Positions 26,284-34,094 of a DNA stretch of 35,175 bases are shown here, in pieces. The translations under genes and the position numbers were made by a program. The DNA lies in assembly GCA_039649115.1 (NCBI GenBank), contig JBBWZQ010000049.1:1-35175 (forward strand), in the 5' to 3' direction. Numbering within the stretch: position 1 is the first letter of the stretch; the number at the start of each line of letters is the position of its first letter. Origin of the DNA: DATEJJ01 sp039649115 (GTDB taxonomy: Bacteria > Actinomycetota > Actinomycetes > Mycobacteriales > Micromonosporaceae). Below the pieces are notes generated by a model. It was not told where the DNA came from and ran no database searches. It saw nothing but the letters and a program-made list of their open reading frames with translations.

Positions 26284-27230
26284 TCCGCTTCCTCGAGCCC
26301 CTGTGGCTGCTGGCCGTCATCCCGGTGCTGGCGCTGGCCGGGGCGTACGTGTGGCGCCAGTTGCGCCGCCGCTCGTACGCGGTGAGATTCACCAACGTGG
26401 ACCTGCTCAAGTCGCTGGCACCGCGGGGTCTCGGGTACCGGCGGCACCTGGCCGCGGGCACGTTCCTGCTGACCCTGGTGACGCTGGCCTGCGCCCTGGC
26501 CCGCCCGTCCACCGACGCGAAGCAGCCGCTGGAGCGGGCCACCATCATGCTGGCCATCGACGTGTCCCTGTCCATGCAGGCGACCGACGTGGCGCCCACC
26601 CGCATCGGGGCGGCGCAGCAGGCGGCGAAGGAGTTCGTCCAGCAGTTGCCGGCCGGGTACAACGTCGGCCTGGTGTCGTTCGCGAAGTCGGCGAACGTGC
26701 TGGTCTCGCCGACCAAGGACCGCGCCTCGATCAACCAGGCGATCGACTCGCTGCAACTGGCCGAGGCGACCGCCACCGGCGAGGCGGTCTTCACCTGCCT
26801 GTCGGCGATCCAGTCGGTGCCGGCGGACGGGGCGAACGGCGCGCCGCCCGCCCGCGTCGTGCTCCTGTCCGACGGGTACCGGACGGCCGGGCGGCCGATC
26901 GAGGACGCGGCGGCGGCGGCGTCGGCGGCCAACGTGCCGGTGTCCACGATCGCGTTCGGCACGGACGAGGGCACCGTGCAGATCCAGGGACAGACCCAAC
27001 GGGTACCGGTGGACCGCGCCTCCCTGCAGAAGCTCGCGGAGATCACCCGCGGCCACTACTACGAAGCGGCGAGCCTGTCCGAACTCAAGCAGGTGTACCA
27101 GGACATGGGCAGCTCGATCGGGTACCGCACGGTACCGCGGGAGATCACCCAGTGGTACGTGGGGATCGCACTGCTGTTCGCGTTCGCGGCGGCCGGGATG
27201 AGTCTACTGTGGACTTCGAGGCTGCCTTAG
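26280..27230 (+). CDS. VWA domain membrane protein (BatA-like)
   Basis: A 316-aa membrane protein. N-terminal TM helices lie at about 8-25 and 57-74, and an extracytoplasmic or membrane-proximal von Willebrand A domain spans about 85-285. Its complete MIDAS starts with DVSLS (94-98), and LLSDGYRTAG supplies a later ligand. A C-terminal TM (about 290-312) ends in LLWTSRLP. This matches Rv1481/BatA proteins working with MoxR. It starts inside the DUF58 stop. Its TAG overlaps the stop of a 27-aa gene on the other strand. Confidence 0.94.
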   Translation: MIRFLEPLWLLAVIPVLALAGAYVWRQLRRRSYAVRFTNVDLLKSLAPRGLGYRRHLAAGTFLLTLVTLACALARPSTDAKQPLERATIMLAIDVSLSMQATDVAPTRIGAAQQAAKEFVQQLPAGYNVGLVSFAKSANVLVSPTKDRASINQAIDSLQLAEATATGEAVFTCLSAIQSVPADGANGAPPARVVLLSDGYRTAGRPIEDAAAAASAANVPVSTIAFGTDEGTVQIQGQTQRVPVDRASLQKLAEITRGHYYEAASLSELKQVYQDMGSSIGYRTVPREITQWYVGIALLFAFAAAGMSLLWTSRLP

Positions 27231-27310
27231 TTGCTGCTGACGAGCACGAACAGGACGGCCACCCAGATGGCGACCAGGGTAAAGCCAAGCGGAACTGCGT
27301 AGCGACTCAT
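27227..27310 (-). CDS. 27-aa membrane microprotein
   Basis: An ATG at 27310 opens 27 codons ending in TAA at 27227. The product begins MSRYAVPLGF and continues with TLVAIWVAVLFVLVSSN. It is essentially one TM helix (about residues 6-24) with a short basic start, so its N-terminus probably faces the cytoplasm. GGGAG lies 6 nt upstream. The TAA overlaps the VWA gene's TAG on the opposite strand. Gene-like features are the ribosome-binding site, the uninterrupted hydrophobic pattern and the precise tail-to-tail fit in a ~330-bp gap. Function is unknown; a modulator of the neighbouring membrane system is a guess. Confidence 0.6.
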   Translation of the reverse strand: MSRYAVPLGFTLVAIWVAVLFVLVSSN

Positions 27311-27376
27311 GACGGCTCCCGGTCAGGGCGCAACGGCGGGGAAGACGTGAGGCGAGTCGTGGTCAGGATCGGGCGG

Positions 27377-27430
27377 TCAGCGCATCTGACAGCCACCCCG
27401 GCCACGACTCGGAGGATCGCTATCTCGCAC
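27377..27430 (-). CDS. Possible 17-aa leader peptide
   Basis: GTG at 27430 starts a 17-codon frame (MRDSDPPSRGRGGCQMR) ending in TGA at 27377. Its ribosome-binding site AGGAGGTGATC (27444-27434) is an 11-base complement of the 16S rRNA 3' end, the best in the window. The site pairs with CCTCC inside the frame, placing the GTG in the hairpin loop. It lies 66 bp upstream of the 27-aa gene on the same strand, so it could be a regulatory leader. The peptide resembles no leader I know. Confidence 0.4.
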   Translation of the reverse strand: MRDSDPPSRGRGGCQMR

Positions 27431-27444
27431 AGCGATCACCTCCT
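27411..27444 (-). promoter_or_regulatory. Hairpin masking a near-perfect Shine-Dalgarno sequence
   Basis: GGAGG-ATCGCT (27411-27421) pairs with AGCGAT-CA-CCTCC (27431-27443), giving 11 bp with a 2-nt bulge and a 9-nt loop. In the minus-strand RNA the stem holds GGAGG and the loop holds the GUG start of the 17-aa frame. Translation would therefore be blocked until the stem opens. Read on the plus strand it is only a hairpin in the fabG upstream region, about 120 bp before the start. Confidence 0.5.
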
Positions 27445-27560
27445 ACGCTCGTGTCCGGTCGACCCCGGGTAGCCTACACCTACCGTCGGCGAAGTCGATC
27501 AGCCGGCCGGCGCATGTCGCCGGCGATGTGGGCACGGGGTGCGGAGGAGGAGAGGCAGCG

Positions 27561-28268
27561 GTGGCACGTACCGTGCTGGTCACCGGGGGTAACCGGGGCA
27601 TCGGTCTGGCGATCGCCCAGGCTTTCGCGAAGCAGGGTGACCGGGTCGCGGTGACGCACCGGGGATCCGGCGTGCCGGGCGACGGGCTCTTCCCGGTGGT
27701 CTGCGACATCACCGACCCGGCCGCGGTCGACGCGGCGTTCACGACCGTGGAGGCGGAGCTGGGTCCGGTCGAGGTCCTCGTCGCCAACGCCGGGATCACC
27801 CACGACACCCTGCTGCTGCGGATGGCCGACGAGCAGTTCGAGCGGGTGGTGGCGACCAACCTGACCGGCTCCTGGCGGTGTGCCAAGCGGGCCGCGGGCA
27901 AGATGCTGCGCGCCCGGTGGGGCCGGATAATCTTCATCTCCTCGGTCGTCGGCCTCAGCGGCGGCCCGGGACAGGTCAACTACGCGGCGAGCAAGGCGGG
28001 GCTGGTCGGCGTGGCGCGGTCGATCGCCCGCGAACTGGGCACCCGCAACATCACGGCAAACGTGGTGGCGCCCGGGTACGTGGCGACGGACATGACCGCG
28101 AACCTGTCCGACGAGCTCAAGCAGCAGTACCTCAGGCAGATCCCGGCCGGCCGGTTCGCGCAGGCCGAGGAGGTCGCCGGCGCGGTCACGTGGCTGGCCA
28201 GCGACGCCGCGGGATACGTGACCGGCGCGATCATCCCGGTCGACGGCGGCATCGGCATGGGCCACTGA
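27561..28268 (+). CDS. fabG: 3-oxoacyl-ACP reductase
   Basis: A 235-aa short-chain dehydrogenase reducing beta-ketoacyl-ACP with NADPH in fatty-acid elongation. TGGNRGIG (8-15) is the dinucleotide loop, NAGIT (76-80) the SDR structural motif, and the catalytic triad is Ser128-Tyr141-Lys145. PGYVATDM and the C-terminal PVDGGIGMGH are typical of FabG/MabA. GTG 27561 is preceded by a long GGAGGAGGAGAGG, 6 nt away; an in-frame GTG at 27528 lacks such a site. It heads fabG-fabI-hemH-HAD, the same order as mycobacterial mabA-inhA-hemZ. Confidence 0.96.
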   Translation: MARTVLVTGGNRGIGLAIAQAFAKQGDRVAVTHRGSGVPGDGLFPVVCDITDPAAVDAAFTTVEAELGPVEVLVANAGITHDTLLLRMADEQFERVVATNLTGSWRCAKRAAGKMLRARWGRIIFISSVVGLSGGPGQVNYAASKAGLVGVARSIARELGTRNITANVVAPGYVATDMTANLSDELKQQYLRQIPAGRFAQAEEVAGAVTWLASDAAGYVTGAIIPVDGGIGMGH

Positions 28269-28295
28269 CCTTTCGAGAAAGCAAGGAGTGCGTAC

Positions 28296-29063
28296 ATGTC
28301 CGGACTGCTGGCCGGTAAGCGGCTGCTCATCACGGGTGTGATCACGGACCAGTCCATCGCGTTCAGCACCGCGCGGCTGGCACAGGAGCAGGGCGCCACC
28401 GTGGTGCTCACCGGGTACGGCCGCCTGTCCCTTGTGGAGCGGATCGCCAGGCGACTGCCGGCCGAGGCGCCGGTGATCGAGCTGGACGTCACGGACGCGT
28501 CCCATCTGGCCGCGCTGCCTGACCAGGTACGGTCCTATGTGGACGGTCTGGATGGCGTGGTCCACTCGATCGCCTTCGCCCCGTCGAGCTGCCTGGGCGG
28601 GGGCTTCCTGGACGCACCGTGGGAAGACGTGGCGACCGCGCTGCACGTCTCGACGTACTCGTACAAGTCGCTGGCCACCGCGTGCCTGCCGCTGCTGGCC
28701 CCCGGCTCCGCGGTGGTCGGCCTGACCTTCGACGCCACCAAGGCCTGGCCCGTGTACGACTGGATGGGCGTGGCCAAGGCCGGCCTGGAGTCGGCCAACC
28801 GCTACCTCGCGCTGCACCTGGGCGGCAAGGGCATCCGGTCCAACCTGGTCTCCGCGGGTCCGCTGCGCACCATGGCGGCCCGGTCGATCCCGGGGTTCGA
28901 CCAGTTCGAGGACGCCTGGGCGCAGCGCGCGCCGCTGGGCTGGAACCTCACCGACCAGGAGCCGGCCGCGAAGGCGATCCTCGCGCTGCTGTCCGACTGG
29001 TTCCCGGCCACGACCGGCGAGGTGGTCCACGTCGACGGCGGGTACCACGCGCTGGGGGCGTGA
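28296..29063 (+). CDS. fabI: Enoyl-ACP reductase (InhA type)
   Basis: A 255-aa NADH-dependent enoyl-ACP reductase completing each elongation cycle. The cofactor loop is ITGVITDQSIAF (12-23), and the catalytic Tyr154 and Lys161 have the Y-x6-K spacing of FabI/InhA in VYDWMGVAK. VVHSIAFAP (88-96) corresponds to the region of InhA Ser94, with serine retained. RSNLVSAGPLRTMAA and the C-terminal VHVDGGYHALGA are InhA-like. GGAG lies 8 nt before ATG 28296. The 27-nt gap to fabG and 3-nt gap to hemH support one operon. Confidence 0.96.
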   Translation: MSGLLAGKRLLITGVITDQSIAFSTARLAQEQGATVVLTGYGRLSLVERIARRLPAEAPVIELDVTDASHLAALPDQVRSYVDGLDGVVHSIAFAPSSCLGGGFLDAPWEDVATALHVSTYSYKSLATACLPLLAPGSAVVGLTFDATKAWPVYDWMGVAKAGLESANRYLALHLGGKGIRSNLVSAGPLRTMAARSIPGFDQFEDAWAQRAPLGWNLTDQEPAAKAILALLSDWFPATTGEVVHVDGGYHALGA

Positions 29064-29066
29064 GCC

Positions 29067-30122
29067 ATGCGCTACGACGCCTTCCTGCTCGTCTCGTTCG
29101 GCGGACCCGAGGGCCCCGACGACGTCATGCCGTTCCTGCGCAACGTCACCCGTGGTCGGGGCGTACCGGACGAGCGGCTGGCCGAGGTTGCCGAGCACTA
29201 CCAGCACTTCGGCGGGGTGTCCCCGATCAACGCGCAGTGCCGGGAACTGCTCGACGCGGTCGGCGAGGACTTCGCCGCGCACGGGCTGGACCTGCCCCTC
29301 TACTGGGGCAACCGGAACTGGGACCCGTACCTGACCGACACGGTGCGGGCCATGCGGGACGCCGGGGTGCGCCGGGCGGTGGCGTTCGTCACCAGCCCGT
29401 ACGGCTCGTTCTCGTCCTGCCGCCAGTACCTGGACGACATCGACCGGGCCCGGGCCGCGGTCGGCGGCGACGCACCGGAGATCGACAAGCTGCGCCACTA
29501 CCACGACCACCCGGGCTTCATCGAGCCGCACGCCGACGCGGTGCGCGCCGCCCTGCCCGCCGACCGGCTCGTCTTCACCGCCCATTCGATCCCCGCCTCG
29601 ATGGCCGCCGCCAGCGGCGCACTCAGCCAGCTGAGCCGCACGGGAGGAGCGGCTTCGCCGCGCCAACCTGGTCCGGGGGGTCGATACCAGGCGCAGCTGC
29701 GCGAGGTTGCCCGCCTGGTCGCCGAGCGGGCGGCGCCGGACGTTCCGTGGGACCTGGTGTGGCAGAGCCGCTCCGGCCCGCCCCAGGTGCCGTGGCTGGA
29801 GCCGGACGTGAGCGACCACCTGGCGGCGCTGCACGCGGCCGGTACCACGAGCGTCGTGGTCAGCCCGATCGGCTTCGTCTCCGATCACGTGGAGGTGGTC
29901 TGGGACCTGGACACCGAGGCCGCGGACACGGCCCGCCGGCTGGGCCTGGGCTTCGCGCGGGCCGCCACCCCGGGCACCGACCCCAGGTTCGTCGCGATGG
30001 TCCGCGAGCTGGTGCTGGAGCGGATCGACCCGGCGGCTCCCCGCCGTGCGTTGGGCACCCTGCACACGTGGGAAACCTGCGAAGTCGGCTGCTGTTCACC
30101 GCGGTCTGAGAGGATCATGTGA
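29067..30122 (+). CDS. hemH: Ferrochelatase (probable coproporphyrin III type)
   Basis: A 351-aa cytoplasmic enzyme inserting Fe2+ into a porphyrin. Actinobacteria use the coproporphyrin-dependent route, so coproporphyrin III is the expected substrate. LVSFGGPEGPDDV opens the protein. The catalytic His173 (TAHSIP) and Glu276 (SDHVEVVWD) are present. Cys118 (SSCRQY) with Cys338, Cys342 and Cys343 (TCEVGCC) matches the [2Fe-2S] ligand set of mycobacterial ferrochelatase. Residues about 185-205 form a Pro/Gly/Ser-rich insertion with palindromic DNA. The stop TGA overlaps the next ATG (TGATG). Confidence 0.95.
   Translation: MRYDAFLLVSFGGPEGPDDVMPFLRNVTRGRGVPDERLAEVAEHYQHFGGVSPINAQCRELLDAVGEDFAAHGLDLPLYWGNRNWDPYLTDTVRAMRDAGVRRAVAFVTSPYGSFSSCRQYLDDIDRARAAVGGDAPEIDKLRHYHDHPGFIEPHADAVRAALPADRLVFTAHSIPASMAAASGALSQLSRTGGAASPRQPGPGGRYQAQLREVARLVAERAAPDVPWDLVWQSRSGPPQVPWLEPDVSDHLAALHAAGTTSVVVSPIGFVSDHVEVVWDLDTEAADTARRLGLGFARAATPGTDPRFVAMVRELVLERIDPAAPRRALGTLHTWETCEVGCCSPRSERIM
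29622..29661. repeat. Paired small palindromes inside hemH
   Basis: CTCAGC-CA-GCTGAG (29622-29635) and GCGGC-TTC-GCCGC (29649-29661) stand 13 bp apart. They encode the low-complexity insertion of the ferrochelatase between SMAAASG and GGRYQAQL, where relatives normally continue directly. The pair resembles a small palindromic element inserted in frame. Confidence 0.5.
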
Positions 30123-30904
30123 TGACCGAGCGGAAACCGGTGGAGTCCTGGCTGACCGACATGGACGGCGTGCTCGTGCACGAGGGGCAGCCGGTGCCCG
30201 GTGCGCCGGAGTTCATCAACCGGCTGCGCGTCTCGGGCAAGCCGTTCCTCATCCTCACCAACAACTCGATCTACACCGCGCGGGACCTGCAGGCACGGCT
30301 GCACCGGCTGGGCTTCGAGGACGTGCCGGAGACGGCGATCTGGACCTCGGCGCTGGCGACCGCGCAGTTCCTGGCGGACCAGCGGCCGGGCGGCTCCGCG
30401 TACGTGCTCGGTGAGGCCGGGCTGACCACGGCGCTGCACAACGGCGGTTACATCCTGTCCAACCTGGAGCCGGACTACGTGGTGCTGGGCGAGACCCGCA
30501 CCTACAGCTTCACCGCCATCACCACGGCGATCCGGCTGATCGTGGCCGGGGCGCGGTTCATCTGCACCAACCCGGACCCGGTCGGCCCCTCGAACGAGGG
30601 GATCCTGCCCGCGGTGGGCTCGGTGGCCGCGCTGATCTCCAAGGCGACCGGGGTGGAGCCGTACTTCGTGGGCAAGCCCAACCCGATGATGATGCGCTCC
30701 GCGCTGAACACGATCGGCGCGCACTCGGAGACGACCGCGATGATCGGTGACCGGATGGACACCGACGTGCTGTGCGGGCTGGAGGCCGGGCTGGAGACGA
30801 TCCTGGTGCTCTCGGGCATCAGCACCCGGGAGGAGATCGACCGCTTCCCGTACCGGCCGTCCCGCGTGGTCAACTCCGTCGCCGACCTGATCGACGAGAT
30901 CTGA
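30122..30904 (+). CDS. HAD superfamily phosphatase, NagD-like (class IIA)
   Basis: A 260-aa HAD hydrolase. The nucleophile motif is DMDGVL (Asp13, Asp15), motif II is LTNNS (about 41-45), the cap lies between 60 and 180, the lysine motif is VGKPNPMM and the acidic motif is IGDRMDTDV. This is the NagD/4-nitrophenylphosphatase subgroup, acting on small sugar or nucleotide phosphates; the substrate is not predictable. ATG 30122 shares its A with the hemH stop and has GAGAGG 8 nt upstream; GTG 30119 is an alternative. It is the last gene of the fab-hem operon. Confidence 0.92.
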   Translation: MTERKPVESWLTDMDGVLVHEGQPVPGAPEFINRLRVSGKPFLILTNNSIYTARDLQARLHRLGFEDVPETAIWTSALATAQFLADQRPGGSAYVLGEAGLTTALHNGGYILSNLEPDYVVLGETRTYSFTAITTAIRLIVAGARFICTNPDPVGPSNEGILPAVGSVAALISKATGVEPYFVGKPNPMMMRSALNTIGAHSETTAMIGDRMDTDVLCGLEAGLETILVLSGISTREEIDRFPYRPSRVVNSVADLIDEI

Positions 30905-30923
30905 TCCGCGGAACAGTCCTCTT

Positions 30924-30971
30924 AGGACAGTGGCGCGTCAGGACAGTGGCGCGTCAGGACAGTGGCGCGTT
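30924..30971. repeat. Three tandem copies of a 16-mer over a stop codon
   Basis: AGGACAGTGGCGCGTC is repeated at 30924, 30940 and 30956 (the last base of the third copy differs). Read on the minus strand each copy contains GCGCCACTGTCCTGA, the final codons (Ala-Pro-Leu-Ser-stop) of the gene ending at 30954. The gene end was therefore triplicated, with the first encountered copy used. GTCCT-CTT-AGGAC (30916-30928) forms a small stem at the boundary with the HAD gene. Confidence 0.9.
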
Positions 30972-31733
30972 GCAGGCGGCCACGAGCGCGCGGCGGCAGG
31001 CGGCCAGCAGCGGGCGCAGCGCGTCGTCCCGGCGCTGCGCCTCGTGGCCGTTGACCGCGCCGCCCGGTGCGGTCCGGTTGGCGAGCACGAGGACCTGGTC
31101 GAGCATGCTGGCCCGGGCGAACAGCCGGCGGGCCCGCGCGTCGTAGCCGGGCGGCAGGTCGCCGGCGAAGTCGGGCCGGCGCAGCGCGGCGAGCGCGCCG
31201 GCCAGTTCCGGGCGCCACTGCGCGACGTCCAGCCGGGCCAGCTCCGCGGTCGCGTCGGCCAGCGCCGTGGACAGCTCGCCTTCCGCCTCGGCCGGCGACA
31301 TCCGCTCCGGCTGGCTCTCGTCAGCCAGGGGGAACACCTGCCACAGCACGGTTTCGAACGTGTCGCCCGAGCCGGAGGTGTGGGTACGCGCCTCCGGCAC
31401 CAGGCCGAGCTCGCCGGCGATCACGCACTCCTCGGCGACCAGGGCCGGGCCGGTCAGCGGGCCCGGGCCGGGCAGCCCGCGCGGGTCACCCGGTACGGGC
31501 AGCACCAGGCGGATCTCGTCGGGGTGGAGCTTGGCGAACGTGCTGAGCGCGGCGCCCAGCGGTACCTCGGTCCAGGTGCCGGGCGCGTCCGCGACCATGT
31601 GCTCCTCGTCACCGGCGATCTCGCCGGCGATTTCGTCATAGGGCACCAGGCCGGCGCGCCAGGCGCGCACCCACGTGACGAAGCGGGTTGAGCGACGCAC
31701 CGTGACCGTGGCCGCACGCGTTGCGGGGAACAT
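30954..31733 (-). CDS. Uncharacterised actinobacterial protein, positional Rv1486c counterpart
   Basis: A 259-aa soluble protein with no signal peptide. The N-terminal region has RRSTRFVTWVRAWRAGLVPYDE (first 20 cited from Arg13), then a beta-rich middle (IRLVLPVPGDPRGLPGPGP) and a helical, Ala/Arg-rich C-terminal half with LANRTAPGGAVNGHEAQRRD. No catalytic signature is recognised. Strand and place, after the ferrochelatase operon and before the NfeD/SPFH genes, match mycobacterial Rv1486c; orthology is inferred from position. The ATG has no clear ribosome-binding site. The 3' end carries the triple 16-mer. Confidence 0.8.
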   Translation of the reverse strand: MFPATRAATVTVRRSTRFVTWVRAWRAGLVPYDEIAGEIAGDEEHMVADAPGTWTEVPLGAALSTFAKLHPDEIRLVLPVPGDPRGLPGPGPLTGPALVAEECVIAGELGLVPEARTHTSGSGDTFETVLWQVFPLADESQPERMSPAEAEGELSTALADATAELARLDVAQWRPELAGALAALRRPDFAGDLPPGYDARARRLFARASMLDQVLVLANRTAPGGAVNGHEAQRRDDALRPLLAACRRALVAACNAPLS

Positions 31734-31846
31734 GCAGGCAAGGGTAACGGACGATCGGCGTCCCGCAGCCCGAGTGGCCCGCCCGCGGGTACCGGCCTGC
31801 GCGTCGCTGCCGGCCGGGGGCGGCCCGCACCGCTAGCGTCAGCGGG

Positions 31847-32659
31847 ATGGGGAGGATGTACGGCGAGGACGTGTTGCGCGGCGACCGGCGGCGGCGCGCG
31901 GTGCCCGAGGTGGACGCCGAACCCGATCTGGTCGTCGAGGACGCGGAGTCGGGATTCTGCGGCGCGGTGGTCGGCTTCGAGGCCGGCGCCGTGGTGCTGG
32001 AGGACCGGTTCGGCAAGCGGCGCAACTTCCCGCTGCTGCCGGCCGCGTTCCTGCTCGACGGCCAGCCGGTGACGCTGCGCCGCGCGGCCCGCGTACCGGC
32101 ACCCGGCAAGCCCGAGGTGACGGCCAGCGGTTCGGTGGCGGTGCCGGTCGCGCCGGCCCGGGTCGCGCGGGCCAGCCGCATCTGGGTGGAGGGCGTGCAC
32201 GACGCGGCCATGGTCGAGCGGATCTGGGGTGACGACCTGCGCGTCGAGGGCGTGGTGGTGCAGCCGCTGGACGGCGTCGACGCGCTGCCCGAGGCGGTGC
32301 GGGCGTTCGGCCCCGGCCCCGGGTGCCGGCTGGGGGTCCTGGTGGACCACCTGGTGCCCGGCTCGAAGGAGAGCCGGATCGTGGCCAGGCTCGCAGCGCA
32401 GTCCCACGTGCTGGTCACCGGCCACCCCTACGTGGACATCTGGCAGGCGGTCAGGCCGGCGCGGCTGGGGTTGTCGCACTGGCCGGAGATCCCGCCCGGG
32501 CAGCCCTGGAAGGAGGGCGTGTGCGCCGCGCTCGGGGTGGCGCACCCGGCCGAGATGTGGCGGCGGATCCTCGCCGGCGTGCGGGACTACCGCGACGTCG
32601 AGACGCCACTGGTCAACTCGATGGAGCGGCTGATCGACTTCGTGACGGAGAACCCTTAG
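31847..32659 (+). CDS. DUF3097 family protein
   Basis: A 270-aa cytoplasmic protein of a family restricted to actinobacteria. An N-terminal small beta domain (about 26-90; GFCGAVVGFEAGAVVLEDRF, then GKRRNFPLLPAAFLLDG) leads to a core with RIWVEGVHDAAMVERIWGDD (about 110-129), whose EG.HD pattern resembles a TOPRIM-like nucleotidyl fold (inference). LGVLVDHLVPGSKESRI and VTGHPYVDIWQAVRP follow. ATG 31847 is used; ATG 31856 in the same frame is possible but sits directly on GGGGAGG. Its TAG overlaps the beta-lactamase stop. Molecular function is unknown. Confidence 0.88.
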   Translation: MGRMYGEDVLRGDRRRRAVPEVDAEPDLVVEDAESGFCGAVVGFEAGAVVLEDRFGKRRNFPLLPAAFLLDGQPVTLRRAARVPAPGKPEVTASGSVAVPVAPARVARASRIWVEGVHDAAMVERIWGDDLRVEGVVVQPLDGVDALPEAVRAFGPGPGCRLGVLVDHLVPGSKESRIVARLAAQSHVLVTGHPYVDIWQAVRPARLGLSHWPEIPPGQPWKEGVCAALGVAHPAEMWRRILAGVRDYRDVETPLVNSMERLIDFVTENP

Positions 32660-33981
32660 AGGGAGGGCCACGGCTCGCGGGTGAAGACGAAGGTGGCGAT
32701 GTCCAGGGCCGTGGGTCCGCCCCCCCGGCCGCGCCGGACCACCATGACCTCGCCGTCGTTCTCGCCCGAGAAACACCGCCAGACATCGGTACCCTGCGGG
32801 CGCAGCCGCCAGGCCGCTCCGCGCGGTGCCTGGAGCGGGGAGATGACCAGTTCCCGGGTACCGGCGTCCCACGCCGCCTCGTACTCGCGCCCCATCCACC
32901 ACCACCGGCCGGTCAGCGGCTCGACCTCCGGCGGCGGTGCCGCACCCGGCCGCCACGGCTGCGTCGCCGCCGGCCGCGGCTCCCCGTCCAGCACCTGGGT
33001 GAGGATGTCCAGCCCGAGCGCGCTGATCCCGGTGCCGCGCAGCGAGTACGCGTTCGCGAAGGCCACCACCCCGGTGCGGGAGGGCCGGTGGACCACGAGG
33101 ATGGCCAGGTATCCCGGCATCGAGCCGCTGTGCCCCACATACACCCGTTCGCCCCGCCGCCACAACTGCAGCCCCAGCCCGTGCCCCGCGGTCCACGCCT
33201 CGGCATCGGCGATCGTGACCGGCGCGCACATCTGCGCCACGGTCTCCCGGGCCAGCACCGCCGGGTTCGGGTCGGCCAGGAACGCCGCCCACTTCACCAG
33301 GTCGGCGGCTGTCGACCAGAGCTGCCCGGCGGGCGCCATGGCCCCCGCGTCGTGCCGGGGCTCCTCCCGCAGCGTGCCGTGCCACGGGTGCACCACGTAC
33401 CCGCGGGCGAACGGCTCGGTCGCGTGGTACGTGGTGCGGCCCATGCCCAGCGGTCCGAGCAGCCGCTTGCCGAGCTGGCTGGGCCAGTCTTCCCCGGTGA
33501 GCCGGTGGATCACGCCGCCGAGCAGCCCGTACGCGAGGTTGGAGTAGTGGAACGAGCGCAGCGGCGGGTGGACCGCCTGCTCCGCGTGCAGCGCGGCGAG
33601 CAGCTCGCCGAGGCCGCTGCCGGCGGCGCGCTCCCACCACTCGCCGTCCGGCTCCCGCTGCAGCCCGCTCACGTGCCCGAGCAGCTGGCGCAGGCCCAGC
33701 CCACCGAAGGGGGTACCGGTCAGGTACCGGTCCAGCGGATCGTCGAGGGCGAGCCGACCCTCGTCGCGCAGGGCCAGGACGACCGCGGCGGTGAACGTCT
33801 TGGAGATCGAGCCGATCCGGTACTGGGTGTCCGGATCGGGGCAGGGCAGCTCGCCGGCGCCGGCGAAGTGGACCAGGACACCGTCGCGCACGACGGCGGC
33901 GACGAGCGAGGGTACCCGGCCCGTGGCCTGGGCCGACGCGATGGTCTCGTCCACCCGGCGGGTGGTTTCGGGCAGCAGCAC
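32656..33981 (-). CDS. Serine beta-lactamase-like hydrolase (class C / DD-peptidase fold)
   Basis: A 441-aa penicillin-binding-protein-fold hydrolase. The nucleophile motif is GSISKTF (S-x-x-K), the second motif is HYSNLAYG (Y-x-N) and the third is GHSGSMPG (H-x-G), the set used by class C-like esterases and D-aminopeptidases. A C-terminal ~110-residue beta domain (from about PLTGRWWWMGREYE) is lipocalin-like. No signal peptide is evident, so a cytoplasmic esterase/peptidase is more likely than a secreted antibiotic-resistance enzyme. GTG 33981 is chosen because GGGGAGGG lies about 11 nt upstream; the frame is open to 34047 without a site. Confidence 0.9.
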   Translation of the reverse strand: MLLPETTRRVDETIASAQATGRVPSLVAAVVRDGVLVHFAGAGELPCPDPDTQYRIGSISKTFTAAVVLALRDEGRLALDDPLDRYLTGTPFGGLGLRQLLGHVSGLQREPDGEWWERAAGSGLGELLAALHAEQAVHPPLRSFHYSNLAYGLLGGVIHRLTGEDWPSQLGKRLLGPLGMGRTTYHATEPFARGYVVHPWHGTLREEPRHDAGAMAPAGQLWSTAADLVKWAAFLADPNPAVLARETVAQMCAPVTIADAEAWTAGHGLGLQLWRRGERVYVGHSGSMPGYLAILVVHRPSRTGVVAFANAYSLRGTGISALGLDILTQVLDGEPRPAATQPWRPGAAPPPEVEPLTGRWWWMGREYEAAWDAGTRELVISPLQAPRGAAWRLRPQGTDVWRCFSGENDGEVMVVRRGRGGGPTALDIATFVFTREPWPSL

Positions 33982-34094
33982 GTCGATGTCATCCCTCCCC
34001 GGTAACCCCTGCGGGCACCTTAGCGGGTCAACATACGGCGAACGCACAGGGTGACGGCATCGCCGCGCGTGCGTCCGCGTGACACGATCGAAGC

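Noticed and set aside
30924..30971. CRISPR-like array
   Set aside because: Units are contiguous with no spacers, and no cas genes are present.
32656..33981. Antibiotic-resistance beta-lactamase
   Set aside because: No signal peptide, and a C-terminal beta domain typical of esterase/peptidase relatives. The S-x-x-K/Y-x-N/H-x-G set is shared by many non-resistance hydrolases.
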